Positions 33,534 through 43,250 are shown, counted from the stretch's first letter. The stretch: 64,000 nt of DNA from Desertimonas sp963786985 (GCA_963786985.1 CAWBBL010000020.1:260508-324507); one strand, 5' to 3'. Made by a program: numbers and translations. Notes: a model not told the origin generated them from the sequence alone.

Positions 33534-33935
33534 ATGACCGTGCTCAGTTACGACTATCCGATTCTCGGCCTGTTCTGGACGATGCTGTGGCTGTTCTTGT
33601 GGATCGCCTGGATCGTGATCCTGTTCCGGGTGATCGCCGACATCTTCCGCAGCAGCGACATGGGCGGCTGGGGCAAGGGGCTGTGGATGATCTTCGTGAT
33701 CCTGGTGCCGTTCCTCGGCGTGTTCATCTACGTCATCGCCCGCGGGCATTCGATGGCCGATCGGGACCTCGAACGGGCCACGGCCCAACAGGCCGCCTTC
33801 CGTTCGTACGTCCAGGATGCGGCCGGGTCTGGTGGGGGTACCGCCGAAGAGCTGTCCAAGCTCGCCAACCTGAAGGCCCAGGGCGTGATCACCGACGCCG
33901 AGTTCGAGCAGCAGAAGGCCAAGTTGCTGGCGTGA
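33534..33935 (+). CDS. SHOCT-domain membrane protein with PLDc_N-like region
   Basis: 133 residues. Two membrane segments (FWTMLWLFLWIAWIVILFRVI and the GLWMIFVILVPFLGVFIYVIA region) resemble the PLDc_N cardiolipin-synthase N-terminal module. The C-terminus is a SHOCT motif (ELSKLANLKAQGVITDAEFE), a short domain often found at the ends of membrane proteins and thought to mediate oligomer or nucleic-acid contacts. Function unknown. GAGGAG lies immediately before the ATG. Confidence 0.8.
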   Translation: MTVLSYDYPILGLFWTMLWLFLWIAWIVILFRVIADIFRSSDMGGWGKGLWMIFVILVPFLGVFIYVIARGHSMADRDLERATAQQAAFRSYVQDAAGSGGGTAEELSKLANLKAQGVITDAEFEQQKAKLLA

Positions 33936-33981
33936 TCGACCGGCCTCGGTATCCGGCTGGCCCAACGACCACGGCACGGAC

Positions 33982-34806
33982 ATGAACCTGTTCTGGGGTG
34001 CCCTGATCGTCGTGGTGGTGACGGCGCTCGCCGTCACCATGATGCTGCTGGTGGGGCGCCGGGCGCCGGAAGGCGGCTACTACGCCGACAGTGACCGGGC
34101 GTCCGGCGTCTTCGGTGTGCTGGCCACCGGGTTCTCCGTACTGCTCGGGTTCCTCATCTTCTTGGCGTTCGAGAGCTACGACGCGTCGCGGTCGGGAGCG
34201 GAGACCGAGGCGTTGACCGTCGCTCAGCAGATCCAGACCGCCCAGCGCCTGCCGGACGGGGCCGGCGACGAGCTCACCGGCCAGCTCGTCTGCTACGCCC
34301 GGTTCGTCATTGGCGAGGAGTGGGACCGGATGGAGGACGACTCCCTCGGGGAGGACATCAACCTGTGGGGCCCGGCGATGTTCGAGACGCTGCAAGGTGT
34401 TGATCTGGAAACGCCTGTCGAAGAGGCGGCGTACGGCAAGTGGCTCGATCAGACCGAGACTCGCGAGGTCGCCCGACAGGACCGCATTCACGGAGCCGCC
34501 GGGATCATGCCGCTCCCGCTGTGGATCGTGCTGTTCTTCATCGCCGGGATCATCCTCGTGTTCCTGCTCGGGATGGCCGACAGCAGCGAGCGAGCGTGGG
34601 TTCCACCACTGTTCATGGGCAGCGTCGTCGCGGTCATCACCGCCATGCTGCTGCTGCTCAACTTCTTCGACGATCCCGTGCAATCCGGCGTGGGCGGTCT
34701 GCAACCGGCAGCCATGGAACGGACCCTGCTGCTCATCGACCAGCAGCTCGACGTGATCGGCGCCGACGTGGCGATCCCCTGCGACGAGTCTGGACAACCG
34801 GTGTGA
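33982..34806 (+). CDS. DUF4239 bestrophin-like membrane protein
   Basis: 274 residues with four hydrophobic segments: two near the N-terminus (WGALIVVVVTALAVTMMLLV, GVLATGFSVLLGFLIFLAF) and two near the C-terminus (LWIVLFFIAGIILVFLLG, PLFMGSVVAVITAMLLLLNF). This is the DUF4239 layout, which has been compared with bestrophin channels. Its stop overlaps the next gene's GTG by 4 bp, so the two proteins are probably made together. Confidence 0.78.
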   Translation: MNLFWGALIVVVVTALAVTMMLLVGRRAPEGGYYADSDRASGVFGVLATGFSVLLGFLIFLAFESYDASRSGAETEALTVAQQIQTAQRLPDGAGDELTGQLVCYARFVIGEEWDRMEDDSLGEDINLWGPAMFETLQGVDLETPVEEAAYGKWLDQTETREVARQDRIHGAAGIMPLPLWIVLFFIAGIILVFLLGMADSSERAWVPPLFMGSVVAVITAMLLLLNFFDDPVQSGVGGLQPAAMERTLLLIDQQLDVIGADVAIPCDESGQPV

Positions 34807-35465
34807 CAGAGCCAGCCGGCGCGACGGCCGCGGCCGAGGCATCCGGGCCGAGTTGGGTGGAGGTTGTCGCCACGGTGTTGCTGGCGCTGGCCGCCGTCGC
34901 CACGGCATGGAGCAGCTATCAAGCGAACCGATGGAACGGAGAGCAGGCCAAGGCTGCTGGGCGGGTCAATGCCCTGCGCATCGATGCCGCTCGGGCCCAA
35001 GGACTCGCCCAAGGCCAGACCCAGGTCGACATCGCCATGTTCTTCCAGTGGGTCAACGCCGATGCCGCCGGTGACACCGAGCTCGCCGAGTTCTACAACG
35101 CGCGGTTCCGGCCCGAGTTCCGTCCCGCGTTCGACGCCTGGTTGGCGACCGAACCGCTGACCAGTGCCGAGGCGCCCCCCACGCCATTCGCGATGGAGGA
35201 GGAGTACCAGCTGCAGGCGCGCACGGACGCCGAGCGCCTCGACGCCGAAGCCGAGGTGATGTCCGCAACCGTCCGACTGAACATCCAACGGTCAGCCAAC
35301 TACGTGCTCGGCGTCGTGATGTTCGCGGTTGCTCTGTTCTTCGCCGGGATGAGCACCAAACTGCAAAGTCCGGTACTGCGCAAGGTGCTCCTGGTCGTCG
35401 GCAGTCTGGTGTTCCTCGGCACGGCGGTATGGGTCGGCACGTTCCCGATCAGCGTCTCGATCTAG
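34803..35465 (+). CDS. membrane protein coupled to DUF4239 gene
   Basis: 220 residues. One N-terminal helix (WVEVVATVLLALAAVATAWSSYQANRW), a soluble middle rich in Ala, Glu and Gln that looks helical, and two C-terminal helices (YVLGVVMFAVALFFAGM, LLVVGSLVFLGTAVWVG). I do not recognise a named family. Overlap with the DUF4239 gene (GTGA) suggests a two-component membrane complex. Confidence 0.7.
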   Translation: MTEPAGATAAAEASGPSWVEVVATVLLALAAVATAWSSYQANRWNGEQAKAAGRVNALRIDAARAQGLAQGQTQVDIAMFFQWVNADAAGDTELAEFYNARFRPEFRPAFDAWLATEPLTSAEAPPTPFAMEEEYQLQARTDAERLDAEAEVMSATVRLNIQRSANYVLGVVMFAVALFFAGMSTKLQSPVLRKVLLVVGSLVFLGTAVWVGTFPISVSI

Positions 35466-35492
35466 CCGGCCCGGGCGCGGGGGTCAGATCGC

Positions 35493-35858
35493 TCAGCGGT
35501 TGCGCAGGCGGTCGATGCTCCGCCGGTCCTTCTTCGTCGGCCGGCCCGTGCCTCGATCGCGGCGGAACAGCGGTGGGGCGACGAGCTCGCGGGGTGGTGG
35601 CGGTGGGCTGTGGTCGACGAAGCACTCGGCGGCGAGCGGTGCCGCTACTCGGTGGTCGATCAGCCGGACGACCTCGAGAACCCGGTGGCGGTCGGCGTCG
35701 CGCACCTCGACACGATCGCCGACACGAACCGGACGGGCCGACTTGGCGGTGGCGCCGTTGACCTTCACGTGCCCGCCCTTGCACGCCGCCGCGGAGAGCG
35801 AGCGGGACTTGAACACGCGTACTGCCCACAGCCACTGGTCGATGCGAGTCGCGTCCAT
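35493..35858 (-). CDS. S4-domain RNA-binding protein (Hsp15-like)
   Basis: 121 residues. The S4 fold is clear at the N-terminus: RIDQWLWAVRVFKSRSLSAAACKGGHVKVNG in segments, then VRVGDRVEV. Hsp15-type proteins bind stalled 50S subunits with attached nascent chains. The C-terminal PPPPPRELVAPP and Arg-rich tail match the family pattern. ATG at 35858 chosen because it starts just before the S4 domain. Confidence 0.85.
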   Translation of the reverse strand: MDATRIDQWLWAVRVFKSRSLSAAACKGGHVKVNGATAKSARPVRVGDRVEVRDADRHRVLEVVRLIDHRVAAPLAAECFVDHSPPPPPRELVAPPLFRRDRGTGRPTKKDRRSIDRLRNR

Positions 35859-35935
35859 CACCCCATTCTGATCTTGGATGATTCTTGGACGGCATCCGGC
35901 CGCCCGTTGGACGGGACCTTTGTACGGTCGACCCC

Positions 35936-36633
35936 ATGAGAACACGAATCGTCAGGACCCTCTCGGCCGGCGCCGTACTCGTGACTGCGGCCGGCATCAC
36001 GATCGGTAGCCAGGGCCTCGGCAGCCCTCCCGTGTCAGCGTCGGCGTCGTCGAGCTCGACACCGACGACCACGCCTGGCGCGGGTTCGGCGGCGAGTTCC
36101 GTTCCCGTGACAGCGGCGGTGACCCCCGTACCCGGCACGACGACGCAGTTCTCCTACGTCGCCGGCGACGCCGCCACGGTGGTCGTCGACTCGGCTGGAG
36201 GGGTCTTGCGGATCGTCACGTTCACTCCCCATCCGGGCTGGTTCACGCTGCGCCTCGACCAGCCGAACATGACCCAGTTCGAAGTCCGGCTGGAGTCGTC
36301 CACGGGGCAGGTGCGCTTCGCTGCAGCGCTCGTCGACGGGGCGATCGTTCCGCAACTGGAAGTCGGCACCGCCCCGTCGGGCAGCGTTCCGGACACCGCG
36401 CCCGGCAACAGCGGGCCCGGGAACAGTGCTCCGGACAACAGCGCCCCGGGCAACAGCGCTCCAGGGAACAGCGCGCCTGGGAACAGCACACCGGGCAACA
36501 CAGCGCCCGATGGTGACGACAACGGCGGTGACGACGACGGTGGGGACGACAACAGCGGTCCGGGCGGGGGCGGCGACGACTGGGTGCGGGTGGCGACGAC
36601 AACAGCGGCTCAGGCGGCGGGGACGACGGCTGA
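35936..36633 (+). CDS. secreted protein with Asn-Ser-Ala-Pro-Gly repeats (frame change near 36582)
   Basis: About 231 residues. A signal peptide (RTLSAGAVLVTAAGITIG) precedes a Ser/Thr linker, then a compact beta-rich domain (TQFSYVAGDAATVVVDSAGG, RIVTFTPHPGWFTLRLDQ). A run of GNSAPGNSAP-type pentapeptide repeats and an acidic Asp/Gly tail follow. Near 36582 the frame changes: the shifted frame continues GAGGDDNSGSGGGDDG and stops at 36633, while the unshifted frame runs as an Arg/Ala-rich antisense of the next gene. The shifted reading is more natural. Likely an exported or wall-associated protein; function unknown. Confidence 0.65.
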
Positions 36634-36738
36634 CCCGTCGGCGCTGCCGGCCGGTGGGCGACCGATGGCCGAGCACGGTCGCGCCGGTGGCGCCGAACAC
36701 GCACAGAAGGCGGTGACGATGTTCGCCGCCGCAGGTGT

Positions 36739-38139
36739 CTACGGCGGTGATCGCCAGGTCGGGATGAACCGTCCTGGCGCGGCGACGTGCCAGTCGCTCC
36801 TCCGACGGTGCCGCGCCGACGTCGCGCCACGCTTGGCGGTCGGCGCCGCCGTCGCCGAACTGTCTCGGTCCCATTCGATCGGGACGAACGATCCGTCCAG
36901 CTGCTGTCGGTAGGTGCCGCCGATGTCGCCGGTCACGACGCAGCGGAGCGCCTCGACAGCCCGGTCGACATCGCCGCGGTCGTTGTAGCACCCGAGGCTG
37001 ATCCGCACGAGCCCGGGAGCTGCCCGCAAGTCACCCCGCCGGGCTTCACCGACCCATCGCTCGACGGCGTCGCCGTCGAGGCCGAGCAGATGATGGACAT
37101 ATGGCTGGGCGCAGAAGCATCCACTGCGCACACCGATGCCGTGCTCGTAGCCGAGCACCGCGGCCACCAGCCGTGGGTCCGATCGGGCCACCGTGAACGA
37201 GATCACACCCAACTCGGCACGTGAAGCGCCGAACACCTTCACGTCGGGTAGCTCGGCGAGACGTGTTCTCGCATACGTCGCCAACTGCTGTTCGTGGTCG
37301 GCGATCGTGCTCAGTCCGACCGCGCTGAGCCGGCGCGTCGCCGCGGCGAAGGCGATGGCGCCGAGCAGATTGGGGCTGCCGGCTTCGGCGCGGTCCGGCA
37401 GGTCGGCCCACACGACGTCGGTGCGCGTGACGGCGCGCACTGTTCCGCCGCCACGAGGTTCCGGATCGACGTCGAGCAGCTGGCGATCGCCGACCAGCGC
37501 CCCCGACCCGTAGGGGGCATACAGCTTGTGCGCCGAGACGGCGATGACGTCGAGATGGCCGGGGTCGTCGTGGGCCAACATGTCGATCGGTCGGTGCCCG
37601 GCCAACTGGGCGGCGTCGACGAGGATCGCTCCGCCGACGGCGTGGACCTTCCCGGCGAGGCGGTGAATCGGGGGGACCACGCCGGTCACGTTCGACGCTC
37701 CGGTGACGGCCAACAGGGCAACTCGGTTGCCGTAGCGGGCGAGCTGGGCGTCGAGATCGTCCTCGTCCAACGAACCGTCGAGTCGCGCCCGGATGCACAC
37801 GGTGGTCGCTCGATGCCTCCACGGCAGCAGGTTGGAGTGGTGCTCGAGCATGGTGGTCAGTACGACGGCGTCGTCCGCCAGGGCGAGTGTCCTGGCGAGC
37901 TGGTTGATCGCCTCGGTGGTGTTCTTGGTGAACACGACGACGTCACGCTCCTGGTCGGCACCGACGAAGTGCCCGACGGCCTCCCGGGCGTCCTCGAACG
38001 CCGCCGTGCTGAGGCGCGACTTGTATCCGGTTCCGCGATGCACGCTGGCGGCGAACGGCAAGAACTGCCCGACGGCGTCGACCACCGCACGCAGCGGCGG
38101 TGTCGTCGCCGCGTTGTCCAAGTTCACATAACACACCAT
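36739..38139 (-). CDS. class V aminotransferase / cysteine desulfurase-like (SufS-like)
   Basis: 466 residues from ATG 38139 (a GTG at 38214 would add 25). PLP-enzyme features: YVNLDNAATTPPLRAVVDA, LEHHSNLLPW, VDAAQLAGHRPID, the PLP Lys in VSAHKLYAPYGSGAL and the probable catalytic Cys in GVRSGCFCAQPY. SufS-type enzymes move sulfur from cysteine to Fe-S or cofactor assembly; others are selenocysteine lyases or isopenicillin epimerases. No suf or isc genes are near, so a specialised role is possible. The C-terminal 50 residues are Arg/Ala-rich and less typical. Confidence 0.82.
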   Translation of the reverse strand: MVCYVNLDNAATTPPLRAVVDAVGQFLPFAASVHRGTGYKSRLSTAAFEDAREAVGHFVGADQERDVVVFTKNTTEAINQLARTLALADDAVVLTTMLEHHSNLLPWRHRATTVCIRARLDGSLDEDDLDAQLARYGNRVALLAVTGASNVTGVVPPIHRLAGKVHAVGGAILVDAAQLAGHRPIDMLAHDDPGHLDVIAVSAHKLYAPYGSGALVGDRQLLDVDPEPRGGGTVRAVTRTDVVWADLPDRAEAGSPNLLGAIAFAAATRRLSAVGLSTIADHEQQLATYARTRLAELPDVKVFGASRAELGVISFTVARSDPRLVAAVLGYEHGIGVRSGCFCAQPYVHHLLGLDGDAVERWVGEARRGDLRAAPGLVRISLGCYNDRGDVDRAVEALRCVVTGDIGGTYRQQLDGSFVPIEWDRDSSATAAPTAKRGATSARHRRRSDWHVAAPGRFIPTWRSPP

Positions 38140-38277
38140 CCGCCCGCCGAGCACCGGGACGAGCTGGTCCACACCGACAATGTCGTTTCGTTTCACGAAC
38201 CTACGGTCGACCACAACCGTTACCCGAGCGCTACCCGGCGTCCCGAGCCGGTAATCAGGTGGCGAGGCGCCGACCGT

Positions 38278-41200
38278 CTAGCGGGCCAGCTCGACGTTTG
38301 CCGGTACTCGTGTCAGGAACGACGTGCGCAGCTCCTCGTCGTCGATCAGGGCGGCGGAGGTCTCCACGTAGACGTGGGCCGCCTCGGCGGCGTCGGCTGC
38401 CCGGTGGTCAGCGCAGTCGACGAGGACCTGCCAGCACGACCGGTAGATCTCGGAGGGCTGGATCGCGCCGAGCAGAACCGGGCGACCCAGCATCGCCAGG
38501 ACCCGCTCGGCGAACTGCCGTGCCTCGTCGCGGTCGCCGCGCATCACCGCGGCGCGTCCCAGGGCGGCCTCCGCTTCGACGACGAGGTACTCCAAGCCCA
38601 GGGTGCGGGCTCCGTCGAGCCCGGCGCGCAGCGATTCGGTGGCGGTGTCGGCCTGTCCAGCGGCCAGCTGGACGTAGCCCCGGCCGACCAGCGCCCGGGC
38701 GACGGCCATCGTCGAGTCTGCCTGACGGGCTTGGTTGACCGCCTCGTCGATGTGCGCCAACGCGTCGTCGTGGTGGCCCCGCACCGAGTCGATCAATGCC
38801 AAGCTCAACAGCGAGTCGCTCGTGACGACCTCGAAACCCTGCTGGATCGTCGTCTCCAGCGCCTTACGCAACGACGCTTCGGCACCTTGCAGGTCACCGA
38901 CGCGTCGCTGGATTTCGCCGGCGATGTTGTGGGCCGTGGCGATGCCCTCGAGATCTTCGAGATCGATGCACAGCTCGAGACCGCGGATCACCAGACGACG
39001 GCCGTAACCGAGCTCGCCTTGCTGGACGACGATCGCCGCCAGGTTGCTGACGACGACGGCCTCGCGATAGCGGTGGTTCGACGACATCACGATCGGCAAC
39101 ACGCGCTCCAGTTGCGCCCGGGCGTCGGCGAAGTGGCCCTCGTTGTAGAGCACCGTCGCCAGCTGAACGAGGACCATGCTGGCACCCTCGTCGTCGTTGT
39201 CCTCGGTGTGCATCGTGAGGGCCTCAGCGAGCAGCGTCCTTGCCCGCGGAAAGTCGCTGACGTTGCTGGCGACGATCGCGAGGTAGCGCAGCGATTCGCT
39301 GATCACCCGACGTTGCCCCCGCGGGCGGGCGCCTTGGAGGGCGATGTCGAGCGCTTCGCGCGCTGCGTCGTGGCGGCCCTCCCACGTCAGTCCCTTGCCC
39401 AGCCACAAGCGGGCCTCGGGCTCCAGATCGTCGCGGTTCGCCGACTGGGCGATGTCGATCGCCTCTCGGGCGAATCCTTGTTGCGCTTCGTACTCGCTGT
39501 GGTGGAAGGCCCATCGGCAGCGCGTCAGGAGCAGCCGGATGCAGCGTGCCGGGTCGATCTCGGAGAGCGAGGCTTCGATGGCGTCGAGGGCTGCCAGATC
39601 GGCCGCCTGGGCGGGCCGGTCACCGATCCGGTCGAGCACCGACTCACGGGTCAGCAGCAGGTCGAAGCGCAGCGCCGTCGCCGACTCGGGCGCCAACTCG
39701 AGTCCCTGGCCGAGCAGACGCAGGGCGTCGACGACCCCGTGCACGGAAGCGGCCTGCTGCCCGGCCACCAGGTACCAGTGGGCCGCCGCGTCTCGGTCGC
39801 CACCGCTGGAATGGTGATCGGCGATGACCGCGGCGTGCTCGTCGATGCGCCCGGAGAGCTCGGCCATCCGCTCGTACCACCGCGCCGCCAGCTGGTGGTA
39901 GATGCGGCGGTGCCGGCGCAGCGTCCCCTCGTAGGCCACGTCGCGCAGCAGGGCGTGCTTGAACAGGAACTCCCGGCTGTTGTCGAACGCTGACTTCTCG
40001 CGCTGGTAGACCACCTCACGACGGCGCAGCAGATCGAGGGCATCGCCGGTCGGAACATCCGGCTGGGCCAACGTGGCTTCGCCCTCGGCGCCGAGCGAGT
40101 CGACGGCGTCGTCCCAGAACACGCGACCGATCACCGAAGCCCGCTGGAGTGCCAGTCGTTCGGCGGTCGACAAGCCATCGAGGCGCGCCTGCAGGACGCT
40201 GCGTAGCGTGGCCGGGACCTTGGCCTGGTCGAGGCGATCCTCGAGGACGTGCCACCGTTCGCCTTCCCTCGAGATCACGCCGGCCTCGAGGAACCAGTTG
40301 ACGAGTTCCTCGACGTAGAACGGGTTGCCCTCGGAGGCCATCACCACGAGATCGCTGAGCTCGACGGGGATGTGGTCGGCGCGCTTGAGGATCTCCTCGA
40401 GCAAGTGCCTCGTCTCCCGCCGGGACAGCGACTTGAGCGTGATCCGATGGTGGAAGTCGAGGCCTTCACCCCAGTGTGGGTGGCGTTCGAGCAGCGTCGG
40501 ACGGGTGGTCGCGACGACAAGGACTTGGCTGTCGCGCAGCACCGCGTCGGCGGCATTGATCAGCGAGAGCGTCGCCTCGTCTGCCCAGTGCAGGTCCTCG
40601 AGCAGCAGCACGACCGGCGCCTGCTCGGCCAGCCGCCGGAAGTATTCGGCGAGCGCGGCCGTCGCCCGGCCGCTGAGGCTCAGTGGATCGTCACCGACGG
40701 CGTCGAGACTGCGGCTCTCGCCGATCTCGAAGCCCAGCCACAGGGCGATCACGTGAGCCTTGTCGACGGCGTCTTCGCTCGCGCCGAGCGCCTTCTCGAC
40801 ACCGCGCTCCCACTTGTTCCGTACGTCCGCCGGACCGTCACTGTCGTGGATGTCGAAGCGGGTGGCGAAGAGGTCGTGGAGCAGGGCGTAGGGAATGCGC
40901 GGACCGGAGTGGGCCGCCCGTCCTCCGAACCACCACACTGCTTCGGGGAGGTCGTCGAGCCATCGGCCGAAGTCGGACAACAGGCGTGACTTGCCGACGC
41001 CGGCGTCCCCGACGACGGTGACCATCTGCCACTGGCGTTCCTCTTCGACCTCGTGGAAGCGGTTCTGCAACCGGCGCAGTTCGATCTCCCGCCCGATCGT
41101 GGCCGTTTCGACACCTTCGACACCACGCGCGTCGTCGAGGCGGAACCCACGCCCCCGCTCGCTCTGCACGAGGTAGCCGTCAACCGGTTGGGCGATCCCC

Positions 41201-41856
41201 TTGAGCTGCAGCCCGAGCATCGGTTCGACGTCGAACGAGCCGCGAACGTGGCGATACGTGTCCGAGGAGATCAGCACGCCGCCCCGGGGTGCGGTGCTCT
41301 GCAGGCGGGCGGCTCGATTGACGATGTCGCCCATCACCACGAACTCCTGGCCCGGCTGGTCGCCCAGCGTGCTGACAACGACCAAGCCGGTGTCGACGCC
41401 GATGCGCATCTCCAGCGTGACGTCGTGCGCCGATGCGACCTCGGCGTTGATCGCTTCGAGCGACGCTTGCATCTCGAGGGCGGTGCGAACCGCCCGATGG
41501 GGGTCCTCCTCCTCGGCCCGGTGCAGGCCGAACACGGCCATCACGGCGTCGCCGATGAACTTCTCCACGACGCCGCCGTTGGCCGCGATCAGTTGGTGGG
41601 AGCGCTGGAAGTAGGCGTCGACGAGCGTGCGCACGTCCTCGGGGTCGAGGCGCTGCGACAGCACGGTGAAGTCGACGAGGTCGGAGAACAGCACCGTGAC
41701 GAGCTTGCGTTGTTCGGCGATTGCCCGCGCGGCCATCTCCGCGCGTCGGGCGAGCAGCGGTTCGATGGCCGTGTCGACGACGGCGTCACCGAGCAGGGCC
41801 CGCTGTGCTTCGAGCGCGGCAATTGCGTCGTCGATCGCCGCCACATCCGCCACCAA
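38278..41856 (-). CDS. class III adenylate/guanylate cyclase with ATPase and TPR regions
   Basis: 1,192 residues. Residues about 50-220 are a class III cyclase domain (LVTVLFSDLVDFTVLSQRLD, GGVVEKFIGDAVMAVFG, VVMGDIVNRAARLQ). Then follows a large STAND-type ATPase with Walker A VVGDAGVGKSRLL near residue 288 and Walker B-like VVLLLEDLHWADE. The C-terminal half is TPR-like helical repeats. A short N-terminal zinc-free helix (AIDDAIAALEAQRALLGDAV) precedes the cyclase. It should make cyclic nucleotide in response to an unknown signal sensed through the ATPase/TPR part. Frame is intact over the whole length. Confidence 0.93.
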   Translation of the reverse strand: MVADVAAIDDAIAALEAQRALLGDAVVDTAIEPLLARRAEMAARAIAEQRKLVTVLFSDLVDFTVLSQRLDPEDVRTLVDAYFQRSHQLIAANGGVVEKFIGDAVMAVFGLHRAEEEDPHRAVRTALEMQASLEAINAEVASAHDVTLEMRIGVDTGLVVVSTLGDQPGQEFVVMGDIVNRAARLQSTAPRGGVLISSDTYRHVRGSFDVEPMLGLQLKGIAQPVDGYLVQSERGRGFRLDDARGVEGVETATIGREIELRRLQNRFHEVEEERQWQMVTVVGDAGVGKSRLLSDFGRWLDDLPEAVWWFGGRAAHSGPRIPYALLHDLFATRFDIHDSDGPADVRNKWERGVEKALGASEDAVDKAHVIALWLGFEIGESRSLDAVGDDPLSLSGRATAALAEYFRRLAEQAPVVLLLEDLHWADEATLSLINAADAVLRDSQVLVVATTRPTLLERHPHWGEGLDFHHRITLKSLSRRETRHLLEEILKRADHIPVELSDLVVMASEGNPFYVEELVNWFLEAGVISREGERWHVLEDRLDQAKVPATLRSVLQARLDGLSTAERLALQRASVIGRVFWDDAVDSLGAEGEATLAQPDVPTGDALDLLRRREVVYQREKSAFDNSREFLFKHALLRDVAYEGTLRRHRRIYHQLAARWYERMAELSGRIDEHAAVIADHHSSGGDRDAAAHWYLVAGQQAASVHGVVDALRLLGQGLELAPESATALRFDLLLTRESVLDRIGDRPAQAADLAALDAIEASLSEIDPARCIRLLLTRCRWAFHHSEYEAQQGFAREAIDIAQSANRDDLEPEARLWLGKGLTWEGRHDAAREALDIALQGARPRGQRRVISESLRYLAIVASNVSDFPRARTLLAEALTMHTEDNDDEGASMVLVQLATVLYNEGHFADARAQLERVLPIVMSSNHRYREAVVVSNLAAIVVQQGELGYGRRLVIRGLELCIDLEDLEGIATAHNIAGEIQRRVGDLQGAEASLRKALETTIQQGFEVVTSDSLLSLALIDSVRGHHDDALAHIDEAVNQARQADSTMAVARALVGRGYVQLAAGQADTATESLRAGLDGARTLGLEYLVVEAEAALGRAAVMRGDRDEARQFAERVLAMLGRPVLLGAIQPSEIYRSCWQVLVDCADHRAADAAEAAHVYVETSAALIDDEELRTSFLTRVPANVELAR

Positions 41857-41910
41857 CGAAAGATTATCGACGCCGGCGATCGGCTCCTCGATCGGGTGCC
41901 CCCTGGAAGG

Positions 41911-43173
41911 TCAGTCGATCCGTGAGGCCATTCGTGTGGCGAGCCGGTGGAGGGTCTTGCCGACCTCGCCCAGCACGAGGCGGATGTTGCCGTCGCCGCC
42001 GATCCCGTCGGCGAACTGGGCCGCCTCGTCGAGGCGTTCGGTGAACCGGATCCACGTCGCCCGGCGATACGGGAGCAGGAAGCTCTTCTGGTAGAAGAGC
42101 TGGAAGTTGGCGCCGGCGGTGACGCCCGGATGCTCGGGCCCGACGGGGAGCGTGGCCAGCAGCAGGCCGAGCGGCTTGATCACGGCGAACATCAGGGTCA
42201 CCGCGGCGTCGGCCAGGATGTCGAGTTGCTCGTCGTCCTCGTCGACGCTGGACATGAAGCGGGCGACGATCTGCAGGATCAGGTCGTACGTGACGTTGAA
42301 CAGGTCGGAGACGGCGGCGGTCGGCGGGTCGGTGATGACGACGTCCGGCACCACGCCGTCGACCGGGCGGACGCCGGCGCCGACGACCGGATGGGCGGGC
42401 TCGAACGTCGGGTCGTCGGCGATGATCGACAGGAACTCGTCGAGTACGCCGAGAAAGCGGCCGTAGTGGGACTCGCTCCAGTCGCCGCGTGCTCCCTCGC
42501 CCTGCTCGACGATGTCGTCGATCGCCTGGGAGGCTGTTGCCGTGTCGACGATCGGCACGAGCTGCGGCCAGCCGAACGACGCGCTGCTCGCCTGGGCTTC
42601 TCGTGGGCCGATGAACAGCTGCTCCTCGCCGAGCTTGTCGGCCAGGTTGCGAATGCCGGCCTGGATCGACCGGTACAGGTGCCCGACCGTGTGGAACTCC
42701 TGTCCGAACGGGACGATGTCGGTGGCCGCCATGATCGGCAGGGCCGGTCCGGCGGGGTCGAAGCCGTCGGCATCCCGAAGCTCGAGGCCCTCAGGACGCT
42801 CGAGGAACAGGAAATGGCGCAGGGCCCGCTCGCCGAAGGGCACGAGGGCCAGTTGCACCCCGGCTGGGTAGCCCTTCGCCTGATGAGGCATGTGCGGCCG
42901 GGCGACGTACGGCGCCGACCCCACGGCGGACAGCAGGTTGTTGACGAGGGTCCAGTGCAGCATCTCCTGGGCGGCGACGCCGAGGATCACCGAACGCCAC
43001 CGTTCCACGGTCGCGAGGTGCTCGGCCCGGAGTGTCTCGTCGGGCTCGGTCTTCAGGCTGAAGGCGGCGTAGAGGTACTCGCACATCAACCCGTGCTCGA
43101 GCTCCGCTGCCTCGCACAGCAGGTAGGTGAGCGTCTTGCGATTCTCGATGACAATTGGTGGTTCCGCCGACAT
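41911..43173 (-). CDS. ferritin-like protein (VioB / iminophenyl-pyruvate dimer synthase domain type)
   Basis: 420 residues. The N-terminus carries the ferritin-like helix pair of the VioB-type domain: LLCEAAELEHGLMCEYLYAAFSLK, then HLATVERWRSVILGVAAQEMLHW, with Glu and His at the metal positions, and NNLLSAVGSAPYVARPHMP. The rest is helical and contains DIVPFGQEFHTVGHLYRSIQ. Family members dimerise indole-pyruvate imines in violacein-type pathways, but many stand-alone relatives have no known reaction. ATG at 43173 begins just before the domain. Confidence 0.8.
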   Translation of the reverse strand: MSAEPPIVIENRKTLTYLLCEAAELEHGLMCEYLYAAFSLKTEPDETLRAEHLATVERWRSVILGVAAQEMLHWTLVNNLLSAVGSAPYVARPHMPHQAKGYPAGVQLALVPFGERALRHFLFLERPEGLELRDADGFDPAGPALPIMAATDIVPFGQEFHTVGHLYRSIQAGIRNLADKLGEEQLFIGPREAQASSASFGWPQLVPIVDTATASQAIDDIVEQGEGARGDWSESHYGRFLGVLDEFLSIIADDPTFEPAHPVVGAGVRPVDGVVPDVVITDPPTAAVSDLFNVTYDLILQIVARFMSSVDEDDEQLDILADAAVTLMFAVIKPLGLLLATLPVGPEHPGVTAGANFQLFYQKSFLLPYRRATWIRFTERLDEAAQFADGIGGDGNIRLVLGEVGKTLHRLATRMASRID

Positions 43174-43213
43174 TGCGCCGCAAGCTACCGATCCGCCGTC
43201 ACCGAACGAACCT

Positions 43214-43250
43214 GGTGTGTCTGAGCACCGAAACGGTGCTCGGACACACC
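43214..43250. promoter_or_regulatory. very strong hairpin between divergent genes
   Basis: GGTGTGTC-T-GAGCACCG (43214-43230), loop AAA, CGGTGCTC-G-GACACACC (43234-43250). Sixteen pairs plus one T/G position give an almost perfect hairpin. It lies upstream of both divergent genes, so it is more likely a regulatory site or small-element footprint than a terminator for either. Confidence 0.5.
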
